Positions 33,869-46,160 are shown, counted from the stretch's first letter. The stretch is 64,000 bases of DNA from Maratus speciosus (GCA_963932465.1 OZ010799.1:162932761-162996760), one strand, 5' to 3'. Numbers and translations are program-made. Notes: a model not told the origin generated them from the letters alone.

Positions 33869-35607
33869 TCCTTTTAATATTATAAATGTCAAAGTGTGTC
33901 CGAATGTTTGAATGAAGTGAACATCAAAACGGATGAATTTATGCTTTTGTATCTTTGCATATAGATAGATTATGAAACGGAAAAGAACATAGGCTATGTT
34001 TTATTTATTTTATCCAAATATTTCAATTAATAATTCAAAATTTCATACTTTTTCATACAGAATCAATTGACATTTTCCCGATAAAATTTGACCATTTTTC
34101 TTTCCCGTTGCCAAGAAATTCTAAATCTGAAATAATAATTTTTCCTCTACAGTTAATTAAAAATTAAAATAAAAAGAATTCAAAAGAAAATATTTATGAC
34201 GTCATATTTGAAACGAAAAATATGTATTTTTTATTATACATGAAAAATGAATATCAGTTACGTTAAAAAGGGGTTTTCTGCAAAAAATAGAGTCATAATT
34301 AGAAGGGAAAAGAATGAAAAAGAATCATATTATTAATAAAGTTATTCGCTTGGAAAAATATGACGTCATATTTGAAATAAAACAGATATTTCCATGTATT
34401 CGTTAAAAATGCAAGGGACATGAATATCAGTAAATAATGAAAATAGATAAATATATATCTTATGAATATATTAAAACGAATATCGTCATATTAAAACGAA
34501 TGACAGAAATATTTTTTACTAATGGACTCTATTCTCGCTTTCAGTTCGAGGCCAACCAACAACAATTCGAAACAACCATTTTACTAAATTGTGACGTCAA
34601 AAGAATACTATTCATACTGATTAAAGAGTTTGAATATAAGTTACAAACAAATGAGAGTTTTCTTTCAAAATTCACGCTATGATTATAAGGAGAATATATT
34701 TTTGGTGGAAGAAAGGGGAATTAAAACGGATTAATATATTTTTTGACGGTATTTCCTCATTAAAAGGAAAAAGAATTGAATTTCAATTAGTTTAAATGGT
34801 ACAAAAACATGATTAAAGTAAATTTCTCAAAACTGAAAACATATTTACACACATCGAAGCTTCCTGAATGAATTTATTCCACAGAAGCTAAAATCGTCTG
34901 CGGATGTAAATATATCTTCTGTACATTTATGTGGATAGTTATTGCCCACTATTCATAAGAATTAAGTTTTAAAAAATCATATACTATTTTAATTAATTAT
35001 TTTTAAAGATGGCAGTTAAAACATGTCACAAAGCCGATTTTAGTAAAAACTTTATCGGGTAAAAGTGATGTAATATTTTTTCATGGAAAGGATTAATTTT
35101 AATACGACAACATTAACATATATTTATTTCAATTTCGTCAAAGCGATGTCGTTTTCGTTACACCAGCTTCGAAAGTTAAAACGAAATCTTAAAATAATAA
35201 TATACCTTTTAGATATAAGATTTTGCACCAACAGTCGCATTACTTCAAAATGAAATTTTAGCTTACATTTTAAATATATTCTATTACTTGAAATTTAGTA
35301 TATTTAATAAAAATAATGTTTCAATGTTTTTCTAAATGTACAATAATATTGGATTTCATTAATCGATTCTATGTTTTAAACAAATTGAAATGCATAGTTT
35401 TAAATGATTCATGAAATGAAAGAATATATATATATTTTTATTTCGACAAGTATCATTCCGTAAGATAAACTAACCTAGTGAAAGCGTCGTTATATTTAAA
35501 TCATTAGCTGCTTTTCTTTCAGAAAATGTTAGCATTTTATAGCAGTTATACAAAATGGCGTAATTTGCTAAGAACTTAACAATAGAAAATACATAAGTTT
35601 ATATGAA
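33869..35607 (+). mobile_element. Helitron copy A (3' truncated)
   Basis: It starts TCCTTTTAATATTATAAATG after an A, like copy B, and stays collinear with B until about 35607 (B: about 37580). No CTAG terminus was found. It contains three perfect TGACGTCA octamers (34197, 34361, 34592). No Rep/helicase coding is present, so it is non-autonomous. Confidence 0.75.
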
Positions 35608-37380
35608 AGTTATCATAAGTTTATATGAATTAAACCAAATGCCTACAAAACCTACAAATGTTAAACTAACCAAATGCCTTTTTAAATAAGCTTTTGGAAA
35701 TCACCAACCATAGATGGCATTTAGTGCAGTCCTGTATATGCATTTATTTATATCCTTATAATATTATAAATGTCAATGTGCGTCCGAATGTTTGAATGAA
35801 GTCAGCATCTAAACGGATGACCTAATGCTTTTGTATTTTTCTGATATAGATGGATTACAACCCGGAAATGAACATAGGCTATAGTTTATTTAATTTATTC
35901 AAATAATTATCTTAATAATTCAAAATTTCATTCTTTTTCATACAGAATCAATTGACATTTTCCCGATAAATTTAACCATCTTTCTTTCTTGTTGCCAAGA
36001 AAAACTAAATCTGGAATAATAATTTCTCCTCGAGAATTAAAAATTAAAATAAAAAGAATTCAAAAGAAAATAAATATGACGTCATACTTGAAACAAAAAA
36101 TGGGGTATTTTTTATTATGCATGAAGGATGAATATCGGTTACGTTAATAAGGGGTTTTCTGCCAAAAATGGTGTCATAATTAGAAGGAAAGAATGAAAAA
36201 GAATAATATTATTAATAAAGTTATTCGATTGGAAAAATATGACGTCAAATTTGAAATAAAACAGGTATTTCCAAATATTCGTTAAAAATACAATGGGCAT
36301 CAATATCAGTAACTAATGAAAATAGATAAATAATGACGTCATTATTTTTTACAAATGGACCCTATTCTCGCTTTTGATTCGAGGCTATAAAAACCGCTAT
36401 TTTACCAATTGTGACGTCACAGGAATACTGTCCATACTGATTAAAAAGTTTGAATATAAGTTGCATACAAATGAGAGTTTTCTTTTCAAAATTCACGTTA
36501 TGATTATCAGGAGAAGATATTTTTGGTGAAAAAAAGGGGAATTAAAACGGATTAATATATTTTTTGACGCTATTTCCTCATTAAAATTAAAAAGAATTGA
36601 ATTTCAATTAGTATAAATGGTGCAAAAACTTGATTAAATTCAATTTTCCAAAATTGAAAACATATTTACACACATCGAAACTTCATGAATGAATTTATTC
36701 CACAGAAACAAAAATCGTCTGTCGACATATTGACGCACCCAAGGAGTAAATATAACTTCTGTGCATTTAAGTTGATAGTTATTGCCCACTATTCATACGA
36801 ATTAAAATTAAAATCAAGACTCCCTTATCAGGAGGCCTTGATTAAAATAATCATATACTATTTTAATTGATTAATTTTAAAAGATGGCAGTTAAAACATG
36901 TCACAAAGGCGTTTTTAGTAAAAGCTTTTATCGGTTAAAAATGATGTAATATTTTTTCATGGAAAGCATTAATTTTAATACGAAAACATTAACATAGATT
37001 TATTTTAATTTCGTCAAAGCAATGTCGTCTTCATTACACCAGCTTCGAAAGTTAAAACGAAATCTTAAAATAACAATATACTTTTCAGAAATAAAATTTT
37101 GTATCAAAAGTCGCATTCTTTGAAAATGAAATTTTAGCTTACATTTTAAATACATTTTCTTACATGAAATTTAGTATATTTAATAAAAATAATTTTTCAA
37201 TGTTTTTCTAAATGTACAATAATATTGGATTTCATTAATCGGTTTCCCTTTTTTTTTAAATAAATTAAAATGCATAGTTTTAAATGATTCATGAAGTGTA
37301 AGAATATATATATTTATTTATTTATTTCGACAAGTAACATTCCGTAGGAAAAACTAACCTAGTGTCGTCATATTTTAAAT

Positions 37381-37508
37381 CATGAAACTAATGCCAGGCG
37401 GACGTCTTTTTCCACGCTTTTTTCCTCACGTATATGCCGCTAGCATTGTGTAGGGATAATACGCAAGGAAAAAAGCGTGCAAAAGACGTTCGTCTGACAT
37501 TAGTCTTA
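37381..37508. mobile_element. Small foldback element inserted in Helitron B
   Basis: Arms CTAATGCCAGGCGGACGTCT and the inverted CTAATGTCAGACGAACGTCT continue for about 45 bp each. Copy A of the Helitron lacks the sequence at the equivalent site (about 35500, AAATCATTAGCTGC), so A is an empty-site paralogue. The target duplication is unclear. Confidence 0.8.
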
Positions 37509-38743
37509 GCTGCTTTTCTTTCAGAAAATATTAGCATTTTATAGCAGTTTTTATACAAAATGGCGTGATTTGCACAGAATTTAAAATCACAAATATATAA
37601 GTTTAACATCCTTTTACAGTACAATCTCCCATAACACTGGTTTCAATAAAATTTAATAAATGGCACAGGAAAGTCAACTTAAAAAAGTTTAGCAAGTAAT
37701 TTCAATTTGAGATTAGGCTTTACATGTGACATCATTTACGTGTACACAAGAGCCAAAACCTTAACTAAGCAATAAATTTGCCTTTCACTTCACATCCCTC
37801 TAATGTATAAAGGCACCGTGTTTATCGAAAAGCGCAAAGGAAGAAGGGAAATTTTCTTTAGATTTTAAATTATCGAAATATATAGTTAAAAATCTCTCTA
37901 AAACACAATCTATCACTGTTACCCCATTGGAGCATATTTCTGCAAATTTCAAAGCTTTCAAAAGCCAAAATTACAGCACAACGTAAGATATGAAAATGTT
38001 AATTCATAATTGGGGTGCTTTTCCATAAATAGATTTATTCCGCGAAAGCAATGAGCAACTCTATTGCTTAAATAATAAGTATTTAGGCTCAAGAGTCTTC
38101 AGAGCATGATAAATATTTTGATATTATTGGTAGATCTACAGTTAATAAAAGTGTGGTACCGTGAAATTAAAGTGTAATAAATATTTGAAAGTTAAAGATA
38201 TTTCTCATACTCTTATTATTTATTTTTGAACTTTGATGCTTCACCACGTTTGATTATTACTTTTTAATACCATTTATCTTTTTTTTCTTCCAAGATGTGA
38301 TTTTTTGGAATATAAACATAATGTTGCATGTTAATTTTTCGATTATTCTAATCTTATCAAAGTCACGTCTGAAGTGACCCGTTAATAATCACTTTCCTTT
38401 AAAAATATTTACTAATATATTTCTTTAAATAATATTCGTTGTCTCGAAAACATAAATTAAATCAATGTCCTTGAGCGGAATAAATATAAAATAGAATAAA
38501 TATAAATAATAAAATAGAATAACAGAGATGTAAATTTATTCTTCATTTAATCATAGAAAAGGTGTATGAAATGTAATGCTCACGAAAGAAATTTAAATGA
38601 TCCTATATATATAAATAAAAATAAGCAAATTGGGATCATCAGAAGCGTATCTAATATAAAATGTGATAAAAGGTTAATTATATATGCTTTTAATTATCGA
38701 AATTTTTTGCTTAATTGGTGAATTTCTTCTTCTTTAAATGTTA

Positions 38744-38771
38744 CGTGAACGCAGTCACGGGTAACAGCTAG
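38744..38771 (+). terminator. Helitron 3' hairpin and CTAG end
   Basis: A CGTGA/TCACG stem with a 6-base loop is followed by GGTAACAG and CTAG. This is the element's rolling-circle termination structure, not a transcription terminator. Confidence 0.75.
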
Positions 38772-38784
38772 TCTTCTATAAAAT

Positions 38785-39385
38785 GTAGTTTTAAAACCTA
38801 ACTGCCTTTTAAAATAGCGTTCGTTAAATAATATACATTAGAATATAAACGGACAAAATTAACTATAGAATTTTCTTACACAACTAATGCCAAAAAAGAT
38901 AAATTAAAGCGATCAATCTTTTTTTCACAATTACTCCAAAAAACTTTTCCGGTTAGACGCATGTAAAGAAAGTTTATCTGCCGTCGGCTGTATGAAAAGA
39001 CCATGTGATGAATATACGTGTTCGTAAGATAGAACACTTTTCTTAAAAAAAAAAAAATATACTAAGGAGAGTGAAAATAAATACTTATTTTATGTCTGTT
39101 AATTTAATGTTCTTTTTACATTTTCTTTCTTTTTTTACATGTTGTCTGCTAAACTGTTGAACATTAAAAATTAACTTCTATTTGCAATTTTCTTATAAAA
39201 CTACTGAAATTTTAATAGTTTTGCATTAATGAAATACTTGCATTTTTTTGCTGTTTTGAAAAGTAGAACATTCAACGTGTGATCTCAGTTTATTAATTTC
39301 AGTTTATCTTTTTATTTTAACCTTTCGCAAGATTAGTTTGTTTTGATTGATTTATGTCTCGTAATTTTTTTTTCATATATTTTCA
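38785..39385 (+). repeat. Interspersed repeat R1, copy c
   Basis: The R1 blocks follow directly after the Helitron end (CTAACTGCC, CGGACAAAATTAACTATAG, GGTTAGACGCATGTAAAG). The R1 sequence then seems interrupted by the inserts at 39386-40895. It resumes at about 40975, leading into the satellite at 41164. Confidence 0.65.
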
Positions 39386-40205
39386 CTTTCTTCTTTATAA
39401 AGAAGAAAATATGGCAATCGAAATTTTTTTCGACTTCCGGTTTTCGACGGATTTACATATTTTACGGTTCAGGGATCCCAAAAAAACATGTGTATACAAA
39501 ATGTCTGTCTGACCGTCCGTATGTCCGTGTTTCCGCATTGTATCATCAAAAAGTGTATGAAGTTTTGCATAGAATAGAAAAAACATTGTGTGTGTTTTTC
39601 GCTATGGTAAGCAGATCCTCTTTGAATTTGAAATATTCCGTCTGAAGGGACGCTGTAATAGCAATTTTTGTGTCATTTACATTATTGTACCACCGAAAAA
39701 GTATATGGTATTGTAATCAAAGGCATAGAATTGAACAAACTTTTTTGTGTACGATGTTTGCTGTGGCCGGCAAGTCCTCATTGAATTTAAATATTCTGCC
39801 GGAAGGGGGCGCTGAAATAACGATTTTTGTGTCATTCTCATTATTGTACCATCTGAAAATGTATGAATTTATGCATAGAATTGAACCAAATTATATATAT
39901 ATATATATGTGTGTTTTTGGGTATGGCAAGCAGGTCAGCCTTGAATTTGGAAATATTCCGTCTGACTATAATAGCTATTTCTGTGCCATTTTCAATGTTG
40001 TATCATCGAAAAGTGTATGGAATTATACATAGGAATGAACCAAATTTTATGTGTTTGTTTTTGGCTGTGGAAAGCAGGTCCCACGTGTATTCGAGGACAC
40101 TCCGTTCGAAGGCGGTGCTGTACTACCGATTTTTCTCGATTTCCATTGTTCTGTTGTATATCGGCTGCACATGCAGTGGCGAACAATCAGCTAATCAGGC
40201 ATCCA
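39386..40205 (+). repeat. Leader-plus-tandem repeat, copy with four clear units
   Basis: A CTTTCTTCTTTATAAAGAAG leader, TTTTCGACGGATTTAC and a GTCTGTCTGACCGTCCG run precede units starting near 39538, 39685, 39843, 39998 and 40151. The period is about 150 bp. Each unit has 'TTGTAYCAYC.AAAA.TGTATG' and a 'TCTGAAGGG.CGCTG' core. The open frames over these units (for example 39670-40032) are repeat-driven. Confidence 0.75.
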
Positions 40206-40260
40206 GCTAATCAGGCAATTCTGAATCTACTGATGTTCAACAAAATAATGAAAAATATTG

Positions 40261-40895
40261 ATAAATAAAGACACAATATTGCTTATTGGTACACAAACAC
40301 GAACTTTAATAAGCTAAAAATTAACTTCTACGTTTCGAGCTGTTTCTACAGCCGTCTTCAGGAAAATATGATGGTAAAAAGGCTCAAAAATCACAGACGA
40401 AAGCTTCTTGTACAAGAAATAATTAGTCGAAACTTGACCAATGATTTGAATACAAAACTGTAGTGTTGCCATCTAGTGAAAATAAATAATTATTAATGAA
40501 GTGAGATCAAATGAATCAAAAAGGTCGATTTAAGAAATCACGAGTGGCCGTCATCTACACAAAAGGGACAAACACGTTTAACTGAGTTTTCATTGAAATT
40601 TTGGCAGCATAATACAAGTTTAGGATAAAATATTGTAATTAGATGTAGAATTATGTCTTTATGATATTGTGCCAGATTTTTGGGATATTATAGGATAAAT
40701 TGTCTTTACAAGATTTATCTTCACGTGCAATGATTTCAACTGATTCTCTAATTTTACTTTCATATTTTTGAGCTTTTTTACCATCATATTTTTCTGAAGA
40801 CGTCTGTAGAAACAGTTGAAAACGTAGATGTTAATTTTTAGCTTATTAAAGTTCGTGTTTTGCGTACCAGTAAGCAATATTGTGTCTTTATTTAT
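40261..40895. mobile_element. Inverted Penelope-like terminal repeats
   Basis: Arms 40261-40395 and 40763-40895 are inverted copies starting AATAAAGACACAATATTGC. Each contains a CTGAAGACGGCTGTAGAAAC-like segment followed by a GAAAACG/GAAACG core, as in decayed hammerhead motifs of Penelope-like elements. The spacer is AT-rich and non-coding. Confidence 0.6.
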
Positions 40896-41163
40896 TATAT
40901 TTTATGGTGCAATTGTCCAGTATGTACTATTGAAAAATATTGATTTTATATAATATTATGATAGAGATTAACTCGTTTTTACTCGATTAGTAAAATGAAG
41001 CAGAAACTTAAGATGAAAGTAAATGTGTAGTATTGAAGTAATAACTCTTATGTATTAATATGTGTAACAAGTTTTTGAAATATTAAAATGTATGTGAAAG
41101 AAGAAAGATTTAGGATAGGCACATCCGACTAGTTACTGTTAAAAGCGCTCAAGCGGACACATG

Positions 41164-43195
41164 TATTCTGCGCAATGTTATAGTAAAACATTACCTGAAA
41201 ATTTAGACGCATACACCTTATTATATGTGCACTATTTAAAATTTAATTTCAGAATCCTGCGATTAAATAAGCAAAGATTACTATTCGAAAGTAGTGGATA
41301 TCTAACAGTGTGAGCCTCTCGTACCCTTATCCAATTTATAGACTAAAGGTACAGCGACTTAATAGCGAAATAAATAAAAGTTCTTAATACCATATTTTTT
41401 TTAATAAATGTATTATGCGCATTGCTATATTAAAACATTATACCTAAAAATTTAGACGCATACATCTTATTACATGTGCATTATTTAAAATTAACTGCAG
41501 AATCCTGCGTTTATATAAGCAAAGATTACTATTCGAAAATAGTGGATCTCTAACAGTACTACCCTCTTGAACCATTGTCCAATTTATAGATTAAAGGTTC
41601 AATGACTTAATAGCGAAATAAATAAAACTTCTTAATCGCTTCTTTTTAAATAAACATATTCTGCGCAATGTTATAATAAAAGATTACCTGAAATTTAAGC
41701 GCATACATCTTATTACATGTACACTATTTAAAATTTAACTGCAGAATCCTGCGTTTGTATAAGCAAAGATTACTATTCAAAAATAGTGGATCTCTAACAG
41801 TGCTACACTCTTGAACCATTGTCCAATTTATAGATTAAAGGTACAATGACTTAATAGCGAAATAAATAAAACTTCTTAATCGCTTTTTTAAATAAACGTA
41901 TCCTGCGCAATGTTATAATAAAAGATTACCTGGAATTTAAGCGCATACATATTACATGTACACTATTTAAAATTTAACTGCAGAATCCTGCGTTTATATA
42001 AGTAAAGATTACTATTCGAAAATAGTGGATCTCTAACAGTACTACCCTCTTGAACCATTGTCCAATTTATAGATTAAAGGTACAATGACTTAATAGCGAA
42101 ATAAATAAAACTTCTTAATCGCTTCTTTTTAAATAAACGTATTCTGCGCAATGTTATAATAAAAGATTACCTGAAATTTAAGCGCATACATCTTATTACA
42201 TGTACACTATTTAAAATTTAACTGCAGAATCCTGCGTTTGTATAAGCAAAGATTACTATTCAAAAATAGTGGATCTCTAACTGTGCTACCCTCTTGAACC
42301 ATTGTCCAATTTATAGATTAAAGGTACAATGACTTAATAGCAAAATAAATAAAACTTCTTAATCGCTTTTTTAAATAAACGTATCCTGCGCAATGTTATA
42401 ATAAAATATTACCTGGAATTTAAGCGCATACACATTACATGTACACTATTTAAAATTTAACTGCAGAATCCTGCGTTTATATAAGTAAAGATTACTATTC
42501 GAAAATAGTGGATCTCTAACAGTACTAACCTCTTGAAGCCATGTCCAATTTATAGATTAAAGGTGCAGCGACTTAATAGCGAAATAAATAAAATTTCTCA
42601 ATCTCTTCTTTTCAAATAAACGTATTCTACGCTATGTTATAATATAACATTACCTGAAATTTAGACGCATACAACTTATTACATGTGCACCATTTAAAAT
42701 TTAATTTTAGAACCCTGTGGCAAAATAAGCAAATATTACTATTCGAAAATAGTGGATCTCTAACAGTATGAGCCTCTTGAACCCTTGTCCAATTTATAGA
42801 TTGTAGGTACAGCGACTTAGTAGCGAAATAAATAAAACATCTTACTCGCTTCTTTTTAAATAAGCGTATTCTGCGCTGTTATATTAAAACATTACCTGAA
42901 AATTTAGACGCATACAAGTTATTACATGTGCACTATTTAAAATTTCATTACAAAACCTTGCGAATAAATAAGCAAAGATTACTATTCGAAAATAGTGGAT
43001 CTCTAACAGTATGAGCCTCTTGAACCCTTGTCCAATTTATAGATTGTAGGTACAGCGACTTAGTAGCGAAATAAATAAAACTTTTTAATCGCTTCTTTTT
43101 AAATAAACGTATTCTGCACAATGTTATATTAAAATACTACCTGAAAATTTAGAGGCATACATCTTATTCCATGTACACTATTCAGTTTATAACGC
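41164..43195. repeat. 243-bp satellite array, about 8.5 units
   Basis: Unit starts (ATTCTGCGCAATGTTA or variants) lie at about 41164, 41412, 41658, 41899, 42141, 42383, 42623, 42868 and 43111. Units 3 and 5 match each other closely, as do units 4 and 6, giving a dimeric higher-order repeat of about 484 bp. Edge units are more diverged. A lone relative lies at 26565-26800. Confidence 0.88.
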
Positions 43196-43484
43196 TTTGA
43201 GTTTCATAAAGAAACACGTTTTTTACTGTTTTGAACATATGAAATTCTGTGTTAACTATACAGCATTTGAAGGAGTTTTAGTTTTCTGGTTTAACGAGGA
43301 GTGGTGAGTTTTATTATATCCCACCTAAGTTTAATTCAGATTTGCACCAGGAATTTTTATTTAAGTTTTACTTTTATAACATTGATTGAATTTAGTTGAA
43401 AAATTAGTTTTCTTTATTTTAAAATAAAAAAATTCTAATTTACGGTGGGAACTCAGCATTACACAAACGTAATTGCTTGCTTGC

Positions 43485-43577
43485 CCCTCAAAGGGTTAAT
43501 TGGAAGATAAGTGCAGACGAATTACATCGAATGCTTGGGGAAGTTTATGAGGACGTTGGTACAACTAATGAACCAGG
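43485..43577 (+). pseudogene. mariner transposase, 5' piece
   Basis: The frame reads KISADELHRMLGEVYEDVG, matching the 'a.e.HrmLcevYGd.a' region of mariner transposases. It ends at the TA duplication of the inserted 10.1-kb element. The frame continues without a shift into the piece at 53690. The start codon is not visible. Confidence 0.75.
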
Positions 43578-43765
43578 TACACTGAAAAAAAAATGGGTAC
43601 TCAAAATTGAGGAAAATGTACTCAATTTTAAACACGTCACATACTCAAAATAGCTCCGACCTAAAAGTACTCAAAATTGAGACTCCTTTGTGTACTCTTT
43701 TTTGATTCCAAGGCTGTGTTCGAATACGAATTGCTATGTACCCAGCTAAAAATGAACTGCAGTGA

Positions 43766-43984
43766 AACTGTAAAAAAAATGTAGTTGGAAGACTGCGGTG
43801 ATTTGGCACAAATCCCTGCAGTGTTTTTGAAGTCGACATAACTATAAATTAACCGCAGTAAATGTGTAGTTGATAACTACACACTCACCGCAGTCAATTT
43901 ATAGTTATGTGGACTTCAAAAGAACTGCAGGGATTTGTGCCAAATCACCGCAGTCTCCCAACTACATTTTTTTTGCAGTTTGAC
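43766..43984. repeat. 220-bp near-perfect palindrome
   Basis: Arms of about 105 bp meet near TGTAGTTGATAACTACA around 43875. Shared inverted blocks include GATTTGGCACAAATCCCTGC. It sits directly inside the left end of the 9.5-kb element. The right end lacks a comparable palindrome but has the same CTGCAGT-type motifs. Confidence 0.88.
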
Positions 43985-44018
43985 TGTAGCCTTTTAAAAA
44001 TTTATTAGAAAATATGGG

Positions 44019-45795
44019 GAGAAATGCCGGATGTGCATAACATAAATAAGTCGTATTAGGCCTTTCCAACAAAATGCCACATGATGGGTGACTCCAAAAT
44101 TTAGAAAAAGTGCCCCGTTGGGGGGGGGCAAAGTGGGGGTAGGGAAACCGGATGTGCATAACATGAATAAGTGGTATTAGGCCTTTCCAACAATATGTTA
44201 CATGATGGGTGACGGCAAAATTTAGAAAAGTGCCCCCCTTAGGGGGGGTGGGCAAAGTGGGGTGAGGGAAGTTGGATGTGTGCATAACATGAATAAGTGG
44301 TATTAGGCCTTTCCAACAATATGTCACATGATGGGTGACTGCAAAATTTAGAAAAGTGCCCCCTTGGGGGGGAAGTGTGGGGAGGAAAGCCAAATGTGCA
44401 TAACTTGAATAAGTAGCCGTTGGCCTTTCCAGCAATGGGTCACACGAGGGGTGTCGGCAAAATTTAGAAAAGTGACCCCTCAGGGGGGAGCAAAGTGTGT
44501 GGGGGGGAGAACCGGATGTGCATAACATGAATAAGTGGTATTAGGCCTTTCCAACAATATGTCACATGATGGGTGACTGCAAACTTTAGAAAAGTGCCCC
44601 CCTTGGGGGGGCAAAGTGGGGTGAGGGAAGCCGGATGTGCATAACATGAATAAGTGGTATTAGGCCTTTCCAACAATATGTCACATGATGGGTGACTTCA
44701 AAATTTAGAAAAGTGCCCCCTTGGGGGGGGGGGGCAAAGTGGGGTGAGGGAAGCCGGATGTGCATAACATGAATAAGTGGTATTAGACCTTTCCAACAAT
44801 ATGTCACATAATGGGTGACTGCAAAATTTAGAAAAGTGCCCCCCTTGAGGGGGGCAAAGTGGGGGGAGGGAAGCCGGATGTGCATAACATGAACAAGTGG
44901 TATTAGACCTTTCCAACAATATGTCACATAATGGGTGACTGCAAAATTTAGAAAAGTGCCCCCCTTGAGGGGGGCAAAGTGGGGGGAGGGAAGCCGGATG
45001 TGCATAACATGAACAAGTGGTATTAGACCTTTCCAACAATATGTCACATAATGGGTGACTGCAAAATTTAGAAAAGTGCCCCCCTTGAGGGGGGCAAAGT
45101 GGGGGGAGGGAAACCGGATATGCATAACATGAATAAGTGGTATTAGGCCTTTCCAACAATATGTCACATGATGGGTGACTGCAAACTTTAGTAAAGTGCC
45201 CCCCTTGGGGGGGTGGGCAAAGTGGGGTAAGGGAAGCCGGATGTGCATAACATGAATAAGTGGTATTAGGCCTTTCCAACAATATGTCACATGATGGGTG
45301 ACTTCAAAATTTAGAAAAGTGCCCCCCTTGAGGGGGGCAAAGTGGGGGAGGGAAACCTTGATATGCATAACATGAATAAGTGGTATTAGGCCTTTCCAAC
45401 AATATGTCACATGATGGGTGACTGCAAACTTTAGAAAAGTGCCCCCCTTGGGGGAGGGGGGCAAAGTGGGGTGAGGGAAGCCGGATGTGCATAACATGAA
45501 TAAGTGGTATTAGACCTTTCCAACAATATGTCACATGATGGGTGACTGCAAAATTTAGAAAAGTGCCCCCTAGGGGGGGGGAAACCGGATGTGCACAACA
45601 TGAATAAGTGCTCACAGGGCTTTCCAACAGTATGTCACAAGGCATGATGGCAAAATTTAGAAAAGTTCCCCCTTGGAGGGGGGGGGCAAAGCGGGTGAGG
45701 AAAGCCGGATGCGCATAACATAAATAAGTGGTGATGGGGCCTTTCTAACAAGTTACATGAGGGATGTCGGCAAAATTTTGAAAAGTGGGGGGTTG
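44019..45795. repeat. G-rich 120-bp minisatellite, about 15 units
   Basis: Each unit has GGATGTGCATAACATGAATA, GGCCTTTCCAACAATATG, CACATGATGGGTGACTGC and a G-run block (GGGGGGG...CAAAGTGGGG.GAGGG). The G-run block is a candidate G-quadruplex on the + strand. Unit length near 120 (3 x 40) keeps long reverse-strand frames open, up to 303 codons. These encode only a 40-residue repeat and are not treated as genes. Confidence 0.9.
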
Positions 45796-45819
45796 CACCA
45801 CCTGGAATACATCCTCACT

Positions 45820-46160
45820 CCTCTATGAAATTTTTATATATTATAAATGACATTTATCGGAGGGCTCTGTAAAAAAATCCAATCTAAAAGGATGAAAATA
45901 TTAAAAAAGTTCAAAAAGTAAGAGAAATAATGAAATTCTTCGATCGGCCGTGGTGAAAATCTGTGAAATTCATCCATCGACAATATGAAAAAAATCGCAC
46001 GAGTTTTGCAAATCAATCGCAAGGAAGCTCCCGCACATTTCCCCGATCAGTAGAAATAAAATATTGCAAAACTCGAGAATTGGTACCGTGAAAAAAATTG
46101 CAAAAATCATTACTCACTCAATGAAAATATTTATGAAATTCCCCAGTCCATTATTGAAAA
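45820..46160. repeat. Degenerate short repeats
   Basis: Diverged units of the 'GAAATTCATC.ATCGAC.ATATGAAAAAAATC' type are also found at 46440-46600 and 47480-47700. They suggest an old tandem array interrupted by the SINE and the hAT-type MITE. Confidence 0.5.

Larger units (their letters stand above)
35753..38771 (+). mobile_element. Helitron copy B
   Basis: It starts TC after A35752 and ends CTAG before T38772, the canonical Helitron pattern. A small hairpin CGTGA/TCACG at 38744-38759 lies 8 bases before the terminal CTAG. The 5' region has the arthropod Helitron-like motif with 'CCGGAAATGAACATAGGCTA'. It has four TGACGTCA octamers (36077, 36240, 36334, 36412) and a small foldback insertion at 37381-37508. 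No Rep/helicase frame is visible. Confidence 0.82.

Noticed and set aside
39343..40268. Several overlapping frames of 60-120 codons
   Set aside because: They follow the period of the leader-plus-tandem repeat and shift between frames; no conserved protein is recognisable.
41164..43195. Regularly spaced repeats as a CRISPR-like array
   Set aside because: Units are contiguous 243-bp satellite monomers without unique spacers, in a eukaryotic TE context.
44586..45497. 303-codon open frame on the reverse strand, with overlapping frames of 188, 194 and 113 codons
   Set aside because: They lie wholly in the 120-bp minisatellite; unit length divisible by three keeps two frames open at once, and the peptide is only a 40-residue repeat.
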